Origin: Leptolyngbya iicbica LK
Lineage (GTDB): Bacteria > Cyanobacteriota > Cyanobacteriia > Phormidesmidales > Phormidesmidaceae
Length of the DNA: 64,000 bases
Reading direction: 5' to 3'
Assembly: GCF_004212215.1 (NCBI RefSeq)
Contig: NZ_QVFV01000004.1
Location: 62,001-126,000 of the forward strand
The notes beneath the pieces are model-generated. The model was not told where the DNA came from. It made no database searches and saw nothing but the letters and a program-made list of their open reading frames with translations. The position numbers and the translations under genes are program-made. This document shows positions 47,637-58,706 of the stretch, piece by piece. Each line of letters starts with the position of its first letter. Within the stretch, counting starts at the first letter, position 1.

Positions 47637-47782
47637 AATATCTGCTCCCTAAGTTGATGAGTGCAAGCAGTCACTGCTCGGCAGCGTAACGAATGAGCCA
47701 GTAGAAAAGCGGTGCCGTATTTACCGTTCTGCCATCATAGCCGTCAATTTAATGAGGAATCGCAGGCCAGAAATAGGTGTTA

Positions 47783-48628
47783 ATGATGTCAAGGCCGTCT
47801 GCCCAGCCCGCCCAATCTTGCTACTGGTATGCTGGGCAACTCCTGACAGGCGATAGGCTGTCGTTGCCGCTGCATGAGCCAGGGCTGTTGTTTGGGGCCA
47901 CGGTGTTCACCACCCTGCGAGTTTATGAGCAAGCTCTCGACCATCCCTGGACAGCTTGGTCGCGCCACTGCCAGCGAATTGCTCGATCGCTGCAGACATT
48001 TCATTGGCCAGAACCCGACTGGTCACGCATCCGACAAGGTGCAGAAAAGCTTGCGCCCACATTCCCGGTGCTGCGGGTGACAATTTTTCCCGATGGTCGA
48101 GAACTGATTTTGGGGCGATCGCTCCCTTCTCATCTACATACCTGGCAGACTCAAGGGATAACCGCTTGGGTGGCAGAAGGTTCAGACTTTCAGCGATCGC
48201 TACCGGGCCACAAAACCGGCAACTACCTGGGTTGTTGGCTCGCCCTGCAGGCTGCCCAACGGGCTCAGGCGCAAGAAGCCATTCTGTTGACTGGGCAAGG
48301 CGATTGGCTAGAAACCAGTACGGGTAATCTCTGGGGCTGGGCAAATGGGCAATGGTTCACCCCGCCGCTGGACGAGGGGATTTTGCCAGGGATTATGCGA
48401 TCGCTAGTCATGCAAGGATTCCAGGCGCAGCATCAAACCGTGCAAACAGCTCCCTGGCTTCCGACCCAGGTCAGTCAATTTACCTACCTGGCTTACACCA
48501 ATAGCGTCATGCCTGTCGTCCCCATCCATACCGTCCTGCAAGGCACTGCGTCTGTGAACTACAATCCTGATCAGGATCAAACCCAGCAGCTCATGAACGC
48601 TTGGCAGGCTGGGACCCATGAAACCTGA
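47783..48628 (+). CDS. Class IV aminotransferase (aminodeoxychorismate lyase-like)
   Basis: The 281-residue protein has the fold-type IV PLP pattern: LHEPGLLFGATVFTTLRVY near residue 35, the PLP lysine in PGHKTGNYLGCWLA near residue 143, and the phosphate-binding blocks ETSTGNLWGWANGQWFTPPL and GILPGIMRSLV. This would fit 4-amino-4-deoxychorismate lyase (folate branch), or a branched-chain or D-amino-acid aminotransferase. ATG 47783 or 47786 are both possible; a GTG at 47777 is in frame. The divergent partner is the HAD gene. Confidence 0.86.
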   Translation: MMSRPSAQPAQSCYWYAGQLLTGDRLSLPLHEPGLLFGATVFTTLRVYEQALDHPWTAWSRHCQRIARSLQTFHWPEPDWSRIRQGAEKLAPTFPVLRVTIFPDGRELILGRSLPSHLHTWQTQGITAWVAEGSDFQRSLPGHKTGNYLGCWLALQAAQRAQAQEAILLTGQGDWLETSTGNLWGWANGQWFTPPLDEGILPGIMRSLVMQGFQAQHQTVQTAPWLPTQVSQFTYLAYTNSVMPVVPIHTVLQGTASVNYNPDQDQTQQLMNAWQAGTHET

Positions 48629-48763
48629 AGATGCGTTAACATAAGTTAATAATCGAAACAATCATAAGGATTATTTGTTTATCTCGAAGTGACGACAGCC
48701 CAACAAGGGCAAGACTTTCAATAAGAAGATTCACCTTTCTGAAGTGTTTGGAGGCATGACCCC

Positions 48764-50605
48764 GTGAATAAACGGTGGAGAAACGCAGGACTATATGCAC
48801 TACTGGTCGTAGTCGTAATTGCCCTGGCAACTGCAATTTTCGATAACTCGGGTCAAGAATCGCAGACTTGGCGCTACAGCCAATTTTTGGATGCGGTTGA
48901 AAATAACCAAGTTGAGCGCGTCAGTATCAGTGCTGATCGCAGTCAGGCTCGCTTTACTGATCCCGCTGGTGGCGGTCAGATTACGGTCAACTTGCCCAAT
49001 GACCCCGAGTTAATCAGCACTCTGGAAACCAATAACGTTGACATCGCTGTGTTTCCTCAAAATGATGACAGCGTCATCGTTCGGCTCTTCAGCACCCTTT
49101 TGATTCCGGTGCTGTTGCTAGTTGTCCTGTTCTTTGTGCTGCGGCGAGCTCAGAGTGGCCCCGGCAACCAGGCGATGAACTTTGGCAAGTCAAAAGCCCG
49201 CGTACAAATGGAGCCTCAAACTCAGGTGACGTTTGGCGATGTGGCTGGCATTGAGCAAGCCAAATTGGAACTGACCGAAGTCGTGGACTTCCTCAAGAAC
49301 GCCGATCGCTTTACTGCGGTTGGTGCCAAGATTCCCAAAGGCGTTTTGCTAGTAGGCCCTCCCGGTACTGGTAAGACTCTGTTGGCAAAAGCCGTCGCGG
49401 GCGAAGCTGGCGTGCCCTTCTTCTCCATCTCCGGCTCTGAGTTTGTGGAAATGTTTGTGGGTGTGGGTGCGTCTCGTGTCCGCGACCTGTTCGAACAAGC
49501 CAAGAACAATGCTCCTTGTATCGTCTTTATTGACGAGATTGACGCCGTGGGGCGTCAGCGGGGAGCTGGGCTCGGCGGCGGTAACGATGAGCGTGAGCAA
49601 ACGCTGAACCAGTTGCTGACCGAAATGGACGGTTTCGAGGGCAACACTGGCATTATCATCATTGCGGCTACGAACCGTCCTGATGTGCTAGATTCCGCTC
49701 TACTTCGCCCCGGTCGTTTTGACCGTCAGGTAGTGGTTGATCGCCCCGACTTTGCGGGTCGTTCGGAAATTCTGCAAGTTCACGCCCGCGGCAAAACCTT
49801 TGCCAAAGACGTTGACCTCGACAAAATCGCTCGTCGGACGCCTGGCTTTACGGGTGCTGACCTGTCCAACCTGTTGAACGAAGCTGCCATTCTCGCGGCC
49901 CGTCGTAATCTCACCGAGATTTCAATGGACGAGGTGAACGACGCCATTGACCGGGTGCTGGCGGGTCCTGAGAAGAAGGATCGCGTCATGAGCGAGCGCC
50001 GCAAAGAGCTAGTGGCTTACCACGAAGCGGGTCACGCGCTAGTGGGTGCCTTGATGCCTGACTACGACCCGGTGCAGAAAATTAGCATCATTCCTCGTGG
50101 TCGTGCCGGTGGTTTGACCTGGTTTACTCCCAGCGAAGAGCGTCTGGAATCGGGGCTGTATTCCCGTGCTTACTTGCAAAACCAGATGGCAGTAGCACTG
50201 GGTGGCCGCATTGCGGAAGAAATCGTCTACGGCAACGAAGAAGTCACGACGGGTGCTTCCAATGACTTGCAGCAGGTGGCTCGCGTGGCCCGCCAAATGA
50301 TTACGCGCTTCGGTATGAGCGGTGAGCTGGGTCCGGTGGCATTAGGTCGCCAACAAGGCAACATGTTTCTCGGTCGTGATATTACCGCTGAGCGTGATTT
50401 CTCGGAAGAAACGGCAGCCATCATTGATGCTGAAGTGCGCTCTTTGGTAGACCAAGCTTACGATCGCGCCAAGCAAGTGCTGGTTGAGAATCGCGCGATT
50501 CTCGATAAGCTCGCTGGCATGTTGGTGGAGAAAGAGACTGTGGATTCTGAAGAATTGCAGGAACTGCTCACCACAAACCCCGTGAGAATGGCCCCGCTGG
50601 TTTAG
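48764..50605 (+). CDS. ftsH: ATP-dependent zinc metalloprotease FtsH (FtsH3-type)
   Basis: FtsH is a hexameric membrane AAA protease. The N-terminus matches cyanobacterial FtsH3 closely ([14 protein letters not shown]), with two membrane helices around the periplasmic part. The AAA module has Walker A GPPGTGKT, Walker [10 protein letters not shown] and pore-loop [12 protein letters not shown]. The zinc motif HEAGH is near residue 420. In Synechocystis FtsH3 pairs with FtsH2 in photosystem II repair and with FtsH1 in plasma-membrane control of iron-regulator turnover. The start is GTG 48764. A strong terminator follows, 27 bp after the stop. Confidence 0.96.
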   Translation: MNKRWRNAGLYALLVVVVIALATAIFDNSGQESQTWRYSQFLDAVENNQVERVSISADRSQARFTDPAGGGQITVNLPNDPELISTLETNNVDIAVFPQNDDSVIVRLFSTLLIPVLLLVVLFFVLRRAQSGPGNQAMNFGKSKARVQMEPQTQVTFGDVAGIEQAKLELTEVVDFLKNADRFTAVGAKIPKGVLLVGPPGTGKTLLAKAVAGEAGVPFFSISGSEFVEMFVGVGASRVRDLFEQAKNNAPCIVFIDEIDAVGRQRGAGLGGGNDEREQTLNQLLTEMDGFEGNTGIIIIAATNRPDVLDSALLRPGRFDRQVVVDRPDFAGRSEILQVHARGKTFAKDVDLDKIARRTPGFTGADLSNLLNEAAILAARRNLTEISMDEVNDAIDRVLAGPEKKDRVMSERRKELVAYHEAGHALVGALMPDYDPVQKISIIPRGRAGGLTWFTPSEERLESGLYSRAYLQNQMAVALGGRIAEEIVYGNEEVTTGASNDLQQVARVARQMITRFGMSGELGPVALGRQQGNMFLGRDITAERDFSEETAAIIDAEVRSLVDQAYDRAKQVLVENRAILDKLAGMLVEKETVDSEELQELLTTNPVRMAPLV

Positions 50606-50632
50606 TCTCTGATTGCTTGAAATAACTTGGAA

Positions 50633-50658
50633 AGAGGTCCATATGGGCCTCTTTTTTT
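50633..50658 (+). terminator. Rho-independent terminator of ftsH
   Basis: AGAGGTCC (50633-50640) and GGGCCTCT (50645-50652) form an 8-bp stem with one G-U pair and a 4-nt loop, followed by seven T. It lies between convergent ftsH and the CPBP gene. Confidence 0.88.
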
Positions 50659-50676
50659 ATGACTGGATGCCTGCGG

Positions 50677-51240
50677 TTACGAAGCGTGAAGTTGTCCATA
50701 GCCGCCAAAGACTAACAGCCAGGCCGCTACGATCACCCAGTGAATGATGGTCGGCACCCACCATGACCCCGATCGCCAATAAGACACCATGCACATGAGT
50801 CCCAGGAGCGTCGTTAAAGACAGAAAAAACGGATTGGTAAACGTGCTTTCTGCATCGGTGTAAAGGGTCAGGCCATTCAGGGGATGCATTGCCACGAATA
50901 GTATCAGGCTGGGCAGGCCGATGAGCCAACGGCGGCGATCGCTGACTCGTTCCGTCTTGTGAGGCAGTAATAGCACCCGCCAAAAACCCTCTTCAATCAA
51001 CGCAGGAAACAAGAATACCCGGAGCATAATGAGTCCCTGCTGCTGCCAGGTTAACTGGGCTAATTCCAGCGTCGTTAAGTCGCTCAGCAACGCCACTGGC
51101 GTGGACACCAATGCGTAGAGTCCCAATAGCTGGATTATCAAAATGCCGTCTTGGCGGCTGGGCCAGGTCGTCGCCGCGAGCCAAAACCGGCGACGGATCA
51201 GCTTGAGCACAGATATCAAGCGGTGCTGAAATAATGGCAC
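50677..51240 (-). CDS. CPBP-family intramembrane metalloprotease
   Basis: The 187-residue membrane protein has the CPBP (Abi) motifs: EE at 83-84 followed by R88 (PALIEEGFWRVLLL), a histidine at 119 (FVAMHPLNG), and the final WVPTIIHWVIV block. Several hydrophobic helices surround them. Family members are type II CAAX-like proteases; the natural substrate is not known. It is convergent with ftsH, ending just past its terminator. Confidence 0.87.
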   Translation of the reverse strand: MPLFQHRLISVLKLIRRRFWLAATTWPSRQDGILIIQLLGLYALVSTPVALLSDLTTLELAQLTWQQQGLIMLRVFLFPALIEEGFWRVLLLPHKTERVSDRRRWLIGLPSLILFVAMHPLNGLTLYTDAESTFTNPFFLSLTTLLGLMCMVSYWRSGSWWVPTIIHWVIVAAWLLVFGGYGQLHAS

Positions 51241-51456
51241 AGTGGGCAGAACTCATCACTCTGTAGAGTTCAGCATCCAGGGCGCTGCTGTCGTAAGTCA
51301 ACTGCGATTAGATGTCCGCAGCCATTGCAAAGAGGCTCTCGGTTGAATGGGGGAAGGTCGCAGCGGCGATTTTTTCTGGGGAACTCCTCGCGATCGCTCC
51401 CAATGACCAACCTCACCCCCTAAAATAAAAGACTGTCGTTTTTACCCACGGATTTC

Positions 51457-52908
51457 ATGACTGTCCGCGTTCGCATCGCGCCCAGCCCCACGGGCAACCT
51501 ACACATTGGCACCGCCCGCACCGCTGTTTTTAACTGGCTGTTTGCTCGTCATCACGGCGGTCAATTTATTCTGCGGGTGGAAGATACCGATACCGAGCGA
51601 TCGCGCCCCGAATTTACCCAAAACATCACCGCAGGCTTGCAGTGGCTAGGGCTCAACTGGGATGAAGGCCCCTTCTTTCAGTCCGAACGGCTCGATTTGT
51701 ATCGCCAAGCCATTCAAACTTTATTGGACAAAGGGTTAGCCTATCGGGCTTACGATACGCCCGAAGAACTAGACGCCATGCGGACGGCGCAAAAAGCCAA
51801 GAATCAAGCGCCCCGCTACGACAATCGCCATCGCGACCTGACCGAAGCGCAGCAGCGAGCCTTTGAAGCGGAAGGTCGGCAAGCGGTGATTCGTTTCAAA
51901 ATTGATGACGATCGCACCATCCAATGGCAGGATTTGGTGCGCGGCACCATGACCTGGCAGGGTAGTGACCTGGGTGGCGACATGGTGATCGCTCGCGCCT
52001 CATCGGTCGATAGCATTGGCCAGCCGCTGTATAACTTGGCCGTGGTGGTAGACGATATGGATATGCAAATCACCCACGTCATTCGCGGTGAAGACCACAT
52101 TGCGAATACTGCCAAGCAAATTTTGCTGTACGAAGCGCTAGGCGGTCAGGTGCCCGAGTTTGCCCATACGCCCCTGATTCTGAATGAAAAGGGCGCTAAG
52201 CTCTCGAAGCGGGATGGCGTCACCTCGATTTCGGACTTTCAAAAGCTAGGCTTTACGGCTGAGGCGTTGGCGAACTATATGACTCTCTTAGGCTGGTCAG
52301 CTCCCGATGGGGAAGAGGTGTTTACGCTACCTGTGGCCGCTGAGAAATTTAGCTTCGATCGCGTCAACAAAGCGGGCGCGAAGTTTGACTGGGACAAACT
52401 GGATTGGCTCAACAGTCAATATCTTCACCAGATCCCAGCGGCGGAACTCGTGGACAAGCTTATCCCCTACTGGCAAGCCGCCGGATATCCCATAGAGCCC
52501 ACCACCGATAAAGACTGGTTAACGACCTTGGCCGGATTGCTTGGTCCCGGGCTGACGCGCTTGCCCGAGGCGGTTGATCAGGGGCGCTTCTTTTTCTCCG
52601 AGCTGATGGATTATTCGGAAGCGGCCATTAAGCAACTGCATCAGGATGGAGTCGCGGCACTGCTGGCGGCCACTGTAGACCAACTTCAGTCTGGGGCCGC
52701 GCTCGACAGTTTGGACAGCGGCAAGGCGTTGGTGAATGACATCGTCAAAGCCCAAGGCATTAAAAAAGGCTTGATGATGAAATCGCTGCGGGCGGCGCTG
52801 ATGGGCGATATGCAAGGGCCAGACTTGATGGAATCATGGCTGATTTTGCATCAGCGCGGCTTTGATCTGCCGCGCCTCAAAGCCGCGCTGGAACTGGCGC
52901 AAAGTTAA
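51457..52908 (+). CDS. gltX: Glutamyl-tRNA synthetase
   Basis: Class I synthetase charging tRNA-Glu, which in cyanobacteria also feeds tetrapyrrole (chlorophyll) synthesis. The HIGH motif is in [10 protein letters not shown] (residues 16-19) and the KLSKR motif in GAKLSKRDG near residue 248. In the 483-residue protein the Glu-specific block [12 protein letters not shown] is clear. Length is normal. Start ATG 51457. AAAATAAAA precedes it at about 30 bp. Confidence 0.96.
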   Translation: MTVRVRIAPSPTGNLHIGTARTAVFNWLFARHHGGQFILRVEDTDTERSRPEFTQNITAGLQWLGLNWDEGPFFQSERLDLYRQAIQTLLDKGLAYRAYDTPEELDAMRTAQKAKNQAPRYDNRHRDLTEAQQRAFEAEGRQAVIRFKIDDDRTIQWQDLVRGTMTWQGSDLGGDMVIARASSVDSIGQPLYNLAVVVDDMDMQITHVIRGEDHIANTAKQILLYEALGGQVPEFAHTPLILNEKGAKLSKRDGVTSISDFQKLGFTAEALANYMTLLGWSAPDGEEVFTLPVAAEKFSFDRVNKAGAKFDWDKLDWLNSQYLHQIPAAELVDKLIPYWQAAGYPIEPTTDKDWLTTLAGLLGPGLTRLPEAVDQGRFFFSELMDYSEAAIKQLHQDGVAALLAATVDQLQSGAALDSLDSGKALVNDIVKAQGIKKGLMMKSLRAALMGDMQGPDLMESWLILHQRGFDLPRLKAALELAQS

Positions 52909-52954
52909 TCCCGTCTAAGGACGCAGATTCCACCAAGAGTTACGGGGTAACGCG

Positions 52955-53437
52955 ATGAAGGCGATGCAAATGTCGTGGCGCTTGGCATCCATAGCGATGC
53001 TAACCGGAGCGCTAGTGGGACTGGGGGAAGGCTGGCAGAGTCAAGCCGCGATCGCTCAGTCACTCACGTTGGGAGCCAATTTTCGGCCGAATCCCACCAC
53101 GGTGGCAGGGACTGGCGGTGGCGATCGCCCCGCCGCCGATGTGGTCGAGACCGCCAATAGTCCTACCGGGCCGTGCTTAGGCTACATTTCAACCACGCCC
53201 CACGAAGAGGTGGTGTTAGAGACCAATTTCTCGAATCTGGAAATGCGGGTGGAATCGGACCTCGACACTACGCTGGTGATTTCAGGGCCAGGGGGCGTGT
53301 GGTGCAACGACGACAGCGGTAGCAAAAATCCGGCGATCGCAGGGGCCTGGCTCCCCGGTACCTATCGGATTTGGGTCGGCGCTTATCGGGCTGAGCAAGT
53401 GCCAGATTACCGGCTGTTGATTCAAGATCGCTCTTAA
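52955..53437 (+). CDS. Secreted protein with PPC-like beta domain
   Basis: The 160-residue precursor has a signal peptide (MKAMQMSWRLASIAMLTGALVGL, cut near AIAQS). The mature part contains CLGYISTTPHEEVVLETNF, DTTLVISGPGGVWCNDDSG and GAWLPGTYRIWVGAYR, which resembles pre-peptidase C-terminal beta-sandwich domains found on secreted cyanobacterial proteins. Two cysteines may form a disulfide. No catalytic residues. ATG 52955 is preferred. It follows gltX by 46 bp. Confidence 0.75.
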   Translation: MKAMQMSWRLASIAMLTGALVGLGEGWQSQAAIAQSLTLGANFRPNPTTVAGTGGGDRPAADVVETANSPTGPCLGYISTTPHEEVVLETNFSNLEMRVESDLDTTLVISGPGGVWCNDDSGSKNPAIAGAWLPGTYRIWVGAYRAEQVPDYRLLIQDRS

Positions 53438-53554
53438 AAAATGGGGGATCCTGACCAGAGCTGTACCGCAAGATACAACGTTGATGGTGCGCTGGTTGAA
53501 GGATGGACAGTAGTTGTCACCTGAGAATAGCGATCGCGCCCTAGGCTCTCCGCT

Positions 53555-54667
53555 GTGCTAGATTCTGCCCGTTTATTATTCGACTTACAGCATGTCAACC
53601 AGATTGTGCAATCAATTTCTGGCTGTCTAGAACCTCGCAAAATTGCTCACCATTTAACCGATGCGTTGGTCACACAGTTTGACTGCGTCTTTGCTCGCTT
53701 GTGGATTGTCGAACCGGATCAGCGAACGTTACGCCTGATCGCTTCTTCCGGATTACACACTCACACAGATGGCTCCTTTGCCCGGGTGCCCATGGGGGCT
53801 TACAAAGTTGGCAAAATTGCTCAAAATCGCATTCCGTTTCTCAGCAATCAGTTAGCGGCGGAGACTTGGGTCAAAGACCGAGACTGGGCGATCGCTAATC
53901 ACATTCAAGGCTTTGCCGGTTATCCCCTCGTGGCGAATGATCGGGTGATTGGGGTCTTGGCGGCGTTTAGCACGCAACCCATGGCTCCTGAGTTTCTCGA
54001 AGTATTGCAGGTGCTCTGCATGACCGCCACCATCGCGCTGGATGCCGCCTTACAGATGGCTCAGTTGCCAGTGGCCACCCCTAACAATTCCGCGCCGTCA
54101 CTGCCACTGTCCGACCAATTAGCAACGGTTTTGCAGTCCACTAGATTAATGCTGGTGGGTACCGAGCAGCCCACCGCCATCACCGTGGTCCATGCGTTTT
54201 TGCAAGCGGCAGAGCAGTTAAATCAACATGACTGTAATTACTGTCGCCTCAGTTATGAGCCTACGGTGATTGGCCTGGATGCCGTTTTGGCCTTACCGCC
54301 AGCCGCTGGGGACGCCGGAGAAGCCTTGTTGCGATCGCAGTTCGCCTCCCTGCGCACCATTACCACCTGGCTACGAGGCACCCTGGATTTGCAGCTAATG
54401 AGCGATCGTCGCACGGTTCAATGGCGATTAGAATTGCCCGCCTTGCCACCCCAGGGTGAGATTGCGAGACCCGCATCTCTACTATCCGACCGCGAAATCG
54501 AAGTGATGACCCTGCTGGCGCAGGGCTTGCGCGATCGCGACATCGCCCAAAAGCTTTACATCAGCGAGAGCACCGTCAAATTTCACATCAACAACAGCTT
54601 GACTAAGCTGCAAGCCAAAAACCGCTATCAAGGGGTTTATCAAGCCGCCATTCAAGGCTGCATTTGA
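53555..54667 (+). CDS. GAF-domain LuxR-type transcription regulator
   Basis: The 370-residue regulator has a GAF domain (about 25-170, including FARLWIVEPDQRTLRLIASSG and IQGFAGYPLVANDRVIGVL) that could bind a small ligand or chromophore; a cysteine suitable for bilin attachment is not obvious. The C-terminal 65 residues are a LuxR-type helix-turn-helix (LSDREIEVMTLLAQGLRDRD, then YISESTVKFHINNSL). Start is GTG 53555. No partner kinase is adjacent. Convergent with the deacetylase gene. Confidence 0.88.
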   Translation: MLDSARLLFDLQHVNQIVQSISGCLEPRKIAHHLTDALVTQFDCVFARLWIVEPDQRTLRLIASSGLHTHTDGSFARVPMGAYKVGKIAQNRIPFLSNQLAAETWVKDRDWAIANHIQGFAGYPLVANDRVIGVLAAFSTQPMAPEFLEVLQVLCMTATIALDAALQMAQLPVATPNNSAPSLPLSDQLATVLQSTRLMLVGTEQPTAITVVHAFLQAAEQLNQHDCNYCRLSYEPTVIGLDAVLALPPAAGDAGEALLRSQFASLRTITTWLRGTLDLQLMSDRRTVQWRLELPALPPQGEIARPASLLSDREIEVMTLLAQGLRDRDIAQKLYISESTVKFHINNSLTKLQAKNRYQGVYQAAIQGCI

Positions 54668-54718
54668 GCCGTGCTGAACGCGCTCGTTTGTCTGCAAAGG
54701 GGATGGTTGGCGGCACAA

Positions 54719-55669
54719 TTAGGGGCTCACGCCAGACAATTGCGGATCAAGGCAAGCTTCGATCGTCGCAAGGATGGATGCCGCCAGGGCGTCGTAGTCG
54801 TATCCCCCCTCTAACCCGAACAGCAGATGGGGTTGAATTTCCAAACAGTAACGGGTCAACACCGCATAGTCTGAGGGTTGCAACGCCATGCCTGCCAGGG
54901 GGTCGGCCTGATTGGCATCGTATCCGGCGCTAATAATCAATAAGTCCGGCTGAAAGTCTTTGAGAAACGGGACCACAGCACTCTCAAACTGGGATTGGTA
55001 ATCGGTCAACGTGTTACCAGGAGCCATGGGAATATTCAGCACATTATGGTGAAAGCCGGTTTCAGTGGCCCGCCCTGTCCCCGGATAAGCGGGCCACTGA
55101 TGCAGCGAACAGTAGGCAATCTGCGGATTGTTTTCCACCAGTGCTTGGGTGCCGTTGCCGTGATGCACATCCCAGTCGAGAATGGCGACCCGATTGACTC
55201 CCGGCTGCTGCAAGGCGTAGGTGGCCGCGATCGCGGCATTCCCCAACAGACAAAACCCCATCCCGCGATCGCTCACCGCATGATGGCCCGGCGGGCGCGA
55301 CAGCACAAAGGCCGACTGCTGCTGTTGCAGGACACAATCCACGCCGTCTAACCAGGCATTCACCGCCAGCAGCGCAATGTCATAACTCTTTGGTGACAGC
55401 GCCGTATCGGGATCGAGGCGTCCCCCGCCCACTTCGGCCAAATGCTCTAAATCGTTGAGATAGTGCAAATTGTGCAAGCGCCGAATCATGGGGAGGGGAT
55501 CGCGATCGCTCACCGCCGTGGGTAACTGCCAGTGCAGTTGATGTGCCCACGAAGTGGTTTTGAGCGCCTGAGTCACTGCCTCGAGCCGCCCGGAATTTTC
55601 GGGATGCAAGCGACCCGTATCATGCTCTAAAAATGCATCGGAGTACAAGACAGTGAGCTGAGAAGCCAT
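54719..55669 (-). CDS. Histone-deacetylase-fold enzyme (arginase-like)
   Basis: The 316-residue zinc hydrolase has the class II HDAC-like motifs RPPGHHA, ILDWDVHHGNGTQ, SAGYDANQADPL and LEGGYDY. In bacteria these enzymes are acetylpolyamine, acetoin-related or protein deacetylases. Zinc ligands are Asp, His and Asp in DWDVHHG and SAGYDA. The substrate cannot be told. Start ATG 55669. Convergent with the GAF-LuxR gene and divergent from gyrA. Confidence 0.92.
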   Translation of the reverse strand: MASQLTVLYSDAFLEHDTGRLHPENSGRLEAVTQALKTTSWAHQLHWQLPTAVSDRDPLPMIRRLHNLHYLNDLEHLAEVGGGRLDPDTALSPKSYDIALLAVNAWLDGVDCVLQQQQSAFVLSRPPGHHAVSDRGMGFCLLGNAAIAATYALQQPGVNRVAILDWDVHHGNGTQALVENNPQIAYCSLHQWPAYPGTGRATETGFHHNVLNIPMAPGNTLTDYQSQFESAVVPFLKDFQPDLLIISAGYDANQADPLAGMALQPSDYAVLTRYCLEIQPHLLFGLEGGYDYDALAASILATIEACLDPQLSGVSP

Positions 55670-55864
55670 AGGCTGAAAAACTTCGCTGTAGCGGTTTTGA
55701 ACGTCTGTTCTCCCAGCATACCGTTCTCTCCAGGAACCTTGGAAAGCATGGTAAAATAATGAGTACTTTCGCGTACTTTTCGACCGATTTGACCCCCGTG
55801 ATAAGTTAGCGACTCAATTCGTTTTACTCGGTCAAATTTTGGCGATTTTGGAGCTTTTTATCCC

Positions 55865-58498
55865 ATGACGATCATCCCCACCGACCTACGGAACGAAATG
55901 TCCCGGTCTTATTTGGAATACGCCATGAGCGTAATCGTGGGGAGAGCACTACCGGACGCGAGAGATGGACTAAAGCCAGTGCATCGGCGCATTCTCTACG
56001 CGATGCACGAACTCGGTTTAACCTTCGACCGCCCTTTCCGTAAATGTGCCCGTGTTGTCGGGGAAGTCTTGGGTAAATATCATCCCCACGGCGATACAGC
56101 AGTCTATGACGCCTTGGTGCGCATGGCCCAAGACTTTTCCATGCGGGCACCGCTGATCAACGGCCACGGCAACTTTGGGTCGATTGACAATGATCCACCG
56201 GCGGCTATGCGATACACCGAATGTCGCTTGCAAGCCCTCACGGGGGCGTCGTTGTTGCAGGATATCGAAGCCGATACGGTCGATTTTGCTGATAACTTTG
56301 ACGGCTCCCAACAGGAGCCAATCGTCTTGCCCTCACGGGTGCCACAACTGTTGTTGAATGGCTCTTCGGGGATTGCCGTGGGCATGGCGACCAACATTCC
56401 GCCCCACAATCTGAGCGAGCTGCTCGATGGGGTCGTTGCGCTCATCCGCAATCCTGAGATCACGCTCGACGAACTGATGGAGTTGATTCCGGGACCAGAT
56501 TTTCCCACGGGTGCCCAAATCCTGGGAGCCCGTGGCATTCGCGACGCTTACACCACTGGGCGGGGCTCCATCACCATGCGCGGGGTCGCCACGATTGAAA
56601 CGATTGAACAGCGGGGTCGACCGGACCGCGACGCCATCATCATCACCGAGCTGCCTTATCAAACCAACAAGGCCGCGATGATCGAGCGCATTGCCGAAAT
56701 GGTGAATGAGCGGCGATTGGACGGCATTTCGGATATTCGAGATGAGAGCGATCGCGACGGCATGCGCATTGTGATTGAACTGAAGCGCGACGCCTATGCC
56801 CGGGTTGTGCTGAACAATCTCTACAAACAGACGCCGCTACAAAACAACTTTGGCGTCAACATGCTGGCCCTGGTCAATGGTGAACCGCAGCTCTTGGGTC
56901 TGAAGCAAATGCTGGAAGTCTTTGTCGACTTCCGAGTAGAGACTATTACCCGCCGCACTCAGTATTTGCTGCGCAAGGCAGAAGAGCGCGACCATGTGCT
57001 GCAGGGCTACCTGATCGCCATGGACAACATGGATGCGATCATTACCCTGATTCGCCATGCAGCCGATACGCCGACGGCCAAGCAAGGCTTGATAGAAGGG
57101 TATGGTCTGACGGAAGTTCAGGCGGATGCCATTTTGCAAATGCAGTTGCGGCGCTTAACGGCCCTGGAAACTGACAAAATTCAGCAGGAGCATGAAGACC
57201 TGCAAACCAAAATTACCGATTTTCAGGATATTTTGGCGCGGCGTGAGCGCATTCTCGACATCATCATCACGGAAGTGGAAGAACTGCGCGATCGCTTTGG
57301 CGACGATCGCCGCACCGTCATCGAACCCGACACCAGCGATCTCTCCGACATTTCCCTCATTGCGAATGAGCAAGTGGTCATCTTGGTGACCGAGTATGGC
57401 TACATCAAGCGCATGCCTGTCGATACCTTTGAGGCGCAAAGTCGGGCCACACGCGGTAAAGCCGGAGCCCGCATCAAAGAAGATGATGGCATCCAGCACT
57501 TCATTACCTGCGGTTGTCATGACCACATTGTGTTCTTTAGCGATCGCGGCGTCGCCTATTCCCTGCGGGCCTATCAAGTGCCCGAGGGCTCGCGCACCTC
57601 TCAGGGTGTGCCCATTGTGCAGATGTTGCCGATTCCCAAAGAAGAGAAAATTACTTCCGTCATCTCGGTCGAAGAGTTCACCGACGATGAGTACTTGGTC
57701 ATGTTGACCCAAAACGGGTATGTCAAGAAAACTGCCCTCTCGGCCTTCAGCAACATTCGCGCTAATGGTTTGATCGCGATTTCGTTAGAAGAAGGTGATC
57801 AGCTGCGCTGGGTGCGTCTGGCTCGTACCAGCGACAGTATTTTGATCGGGTCTCATCAGGGCATGACGATTCACTTTAAGGCCAATGATGATCAGCTGCG
57901 CCCCTTAGGCCGACCGACCCGTGGCGTCAAAGCCATGAATCTGCGCGACGGTGACGAACTGATCAGCATGGATATTTTGCCCGCGCAAGTGACTCATGCT
58001 GTGGAAGAAGCCGAAGCCGCTGGCGCGACGGAAGATTCTGATGAGGCGGCGGTCAACAGCCAAGGGCCTTGGGTCTTGTTAATCACGGCGGGAGGCATGG
58101 GTAAGCGGGTGCCCGTATCGCTCTTCCGTTTGCAAAATCGGGCAGGCATGGGCCTCAGGGCGCTCAAATTCCGCCTTGACGAAGACTCTCTCGTCGCAGT
58201 GCTGGTGGTCAATGAAGACGAAGAACTCATGCTCGTGACCAATCGCGGCATTATTATTCGCCAGCGGGTGAACGATATTTCTATTCAATCTCGCTCGGCC
58301 CAGGGCGTGCGGTTGCAGCGGTTAGATGAGGATGATGCGATCGCAGCGGTGGCGGTGGTGCCCTCCGAACTGACCGAGGAAGCTGACGACGGCGAATCGG
58401 AAGCGATCGAAGTCGATCAGGTAGTCGCTCCTGACGGCGATGTCACATCCGTTGAGGTGCAAGCTGATTCAACGGATGAACCCGAAAGCGACGCTTAA
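55865..58498 (+). CDS. gyrA: DNA gyrase subunit A
   Basis: GyrA forms the DNA-cleaving core with GyrB and introduces negative supercoils. The 877-residue protein has the catalytic tyrosine Y117 in [10 protein letters not shown], the [12 protein letters not shown] start block, and [22 protein letters not shown]. The C-terminal beta-pinwheel has six blade-like repeats (for example [39 protein letters not shown]). The GyrA-box position reads [10 protein letters not shown] in place of QRRGGKG, as I recall for cyanobacteria. An acidic tail follows. Start ATG 55865. Confidence 0.95.
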   Translation: MTIIPTDLRNEMSRSYLEYAMSVIVGRALPDARDGLKPVHRRILYAMHELGLTFDRPFRKCARVVGEVLGKYHPHGDTAVYDALVRMAQDFSMRAPLINGHGNFGSIDNDPPAAMRYTECRLQALTGASLLQDIEADTVDFADNFDGSQQEPIVLPSRVPQLLLNGSSGIAVGMATNIPPHNLSELLDGVVALIRNPEITLDELMELIPGPDFPTGAQILGARGIRDAYTTGRGSITMRGVATIETIEQRGRPDRDAIIITELPYQTNKAAMIERIAEMVNERRLDGISDIRDESDRDGMRIVIELKRDAYARVVLNNLYKQTPLQNNFGVNMLALVNGEPQLLGLKQMLEVFVDFRVETITRRTQYLLRKAEERDHVLQGYLIAMDNMDAIITLIRHAADTPTAKQGLIEGYGLTEVQADAILQMQLRRLTALETDKIQQEHEDLQTKITDFQDILARRERILDIIITEVEELRDRFGDDRRTVIEPDTSDLSDISLIANEQVVILVTEYGYIKRMPVDTFEAQSRATRGKAGARIKEDDGIQHFITCGCHDHIVFFSDRGVAYSLRAYQVPEGSRTSQGVPIVQMLPIPKEEKITSVISVEEFTDDEYLVMLTQNGYVKKTALSAFSNIRANGLIAISLEEGDQLRWVRLARTSDSILIGSHQGMTIHFKANDDQLRPLGRPTRGVKAMNLRDGDELISMDILPAQVTHAVEEAEAAGATEDSDEAAVNSQGPWVLLITAGGMGKRVPVSLFRLQNRAGMGLRALKFRLDEDSLVAVLVVNEDEELMLVTNRGIIIRQRVNDISIQSRSAQGVRLQRLDEDDAIAAVAVVPSELTEEADDGESEAIEVDQVVAPDGDVTSVEVQADSTDEPESDA

Positions 58499-58706
58499 GG
58501 ATAGGCTTTCGGGGGCAATGTCCTGAGCCTTGCCCATGATCATCTCGTTTGAGTCCATAAGGGCTCGTTTCCTCGATACGTGCAACTCCATGCCCTTTGA
58601 CGGTTTGGAGTCGCGCGTCAGCGTTATAGGCTATTTGGAGATATCCAGCAATCGCTATGGGATTGCCTGCAAGCTTCCCATGCTGAGGATGTGTAGCTCT
58701 CCTGCC

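Noticed and set aside
57397-57470. Altered GyrA box ([10 protein letters not shown])
   Set aside because: As I recall, this form is usual in cyanobacterial GyrA, so it is not evidence for ParC or loss of function.
57155-57712. 185-codon frame opposite gyrA
   Set aside because: Antisense to a clear gyrA; long open antisense frames are common in GC-rich coding DNA.
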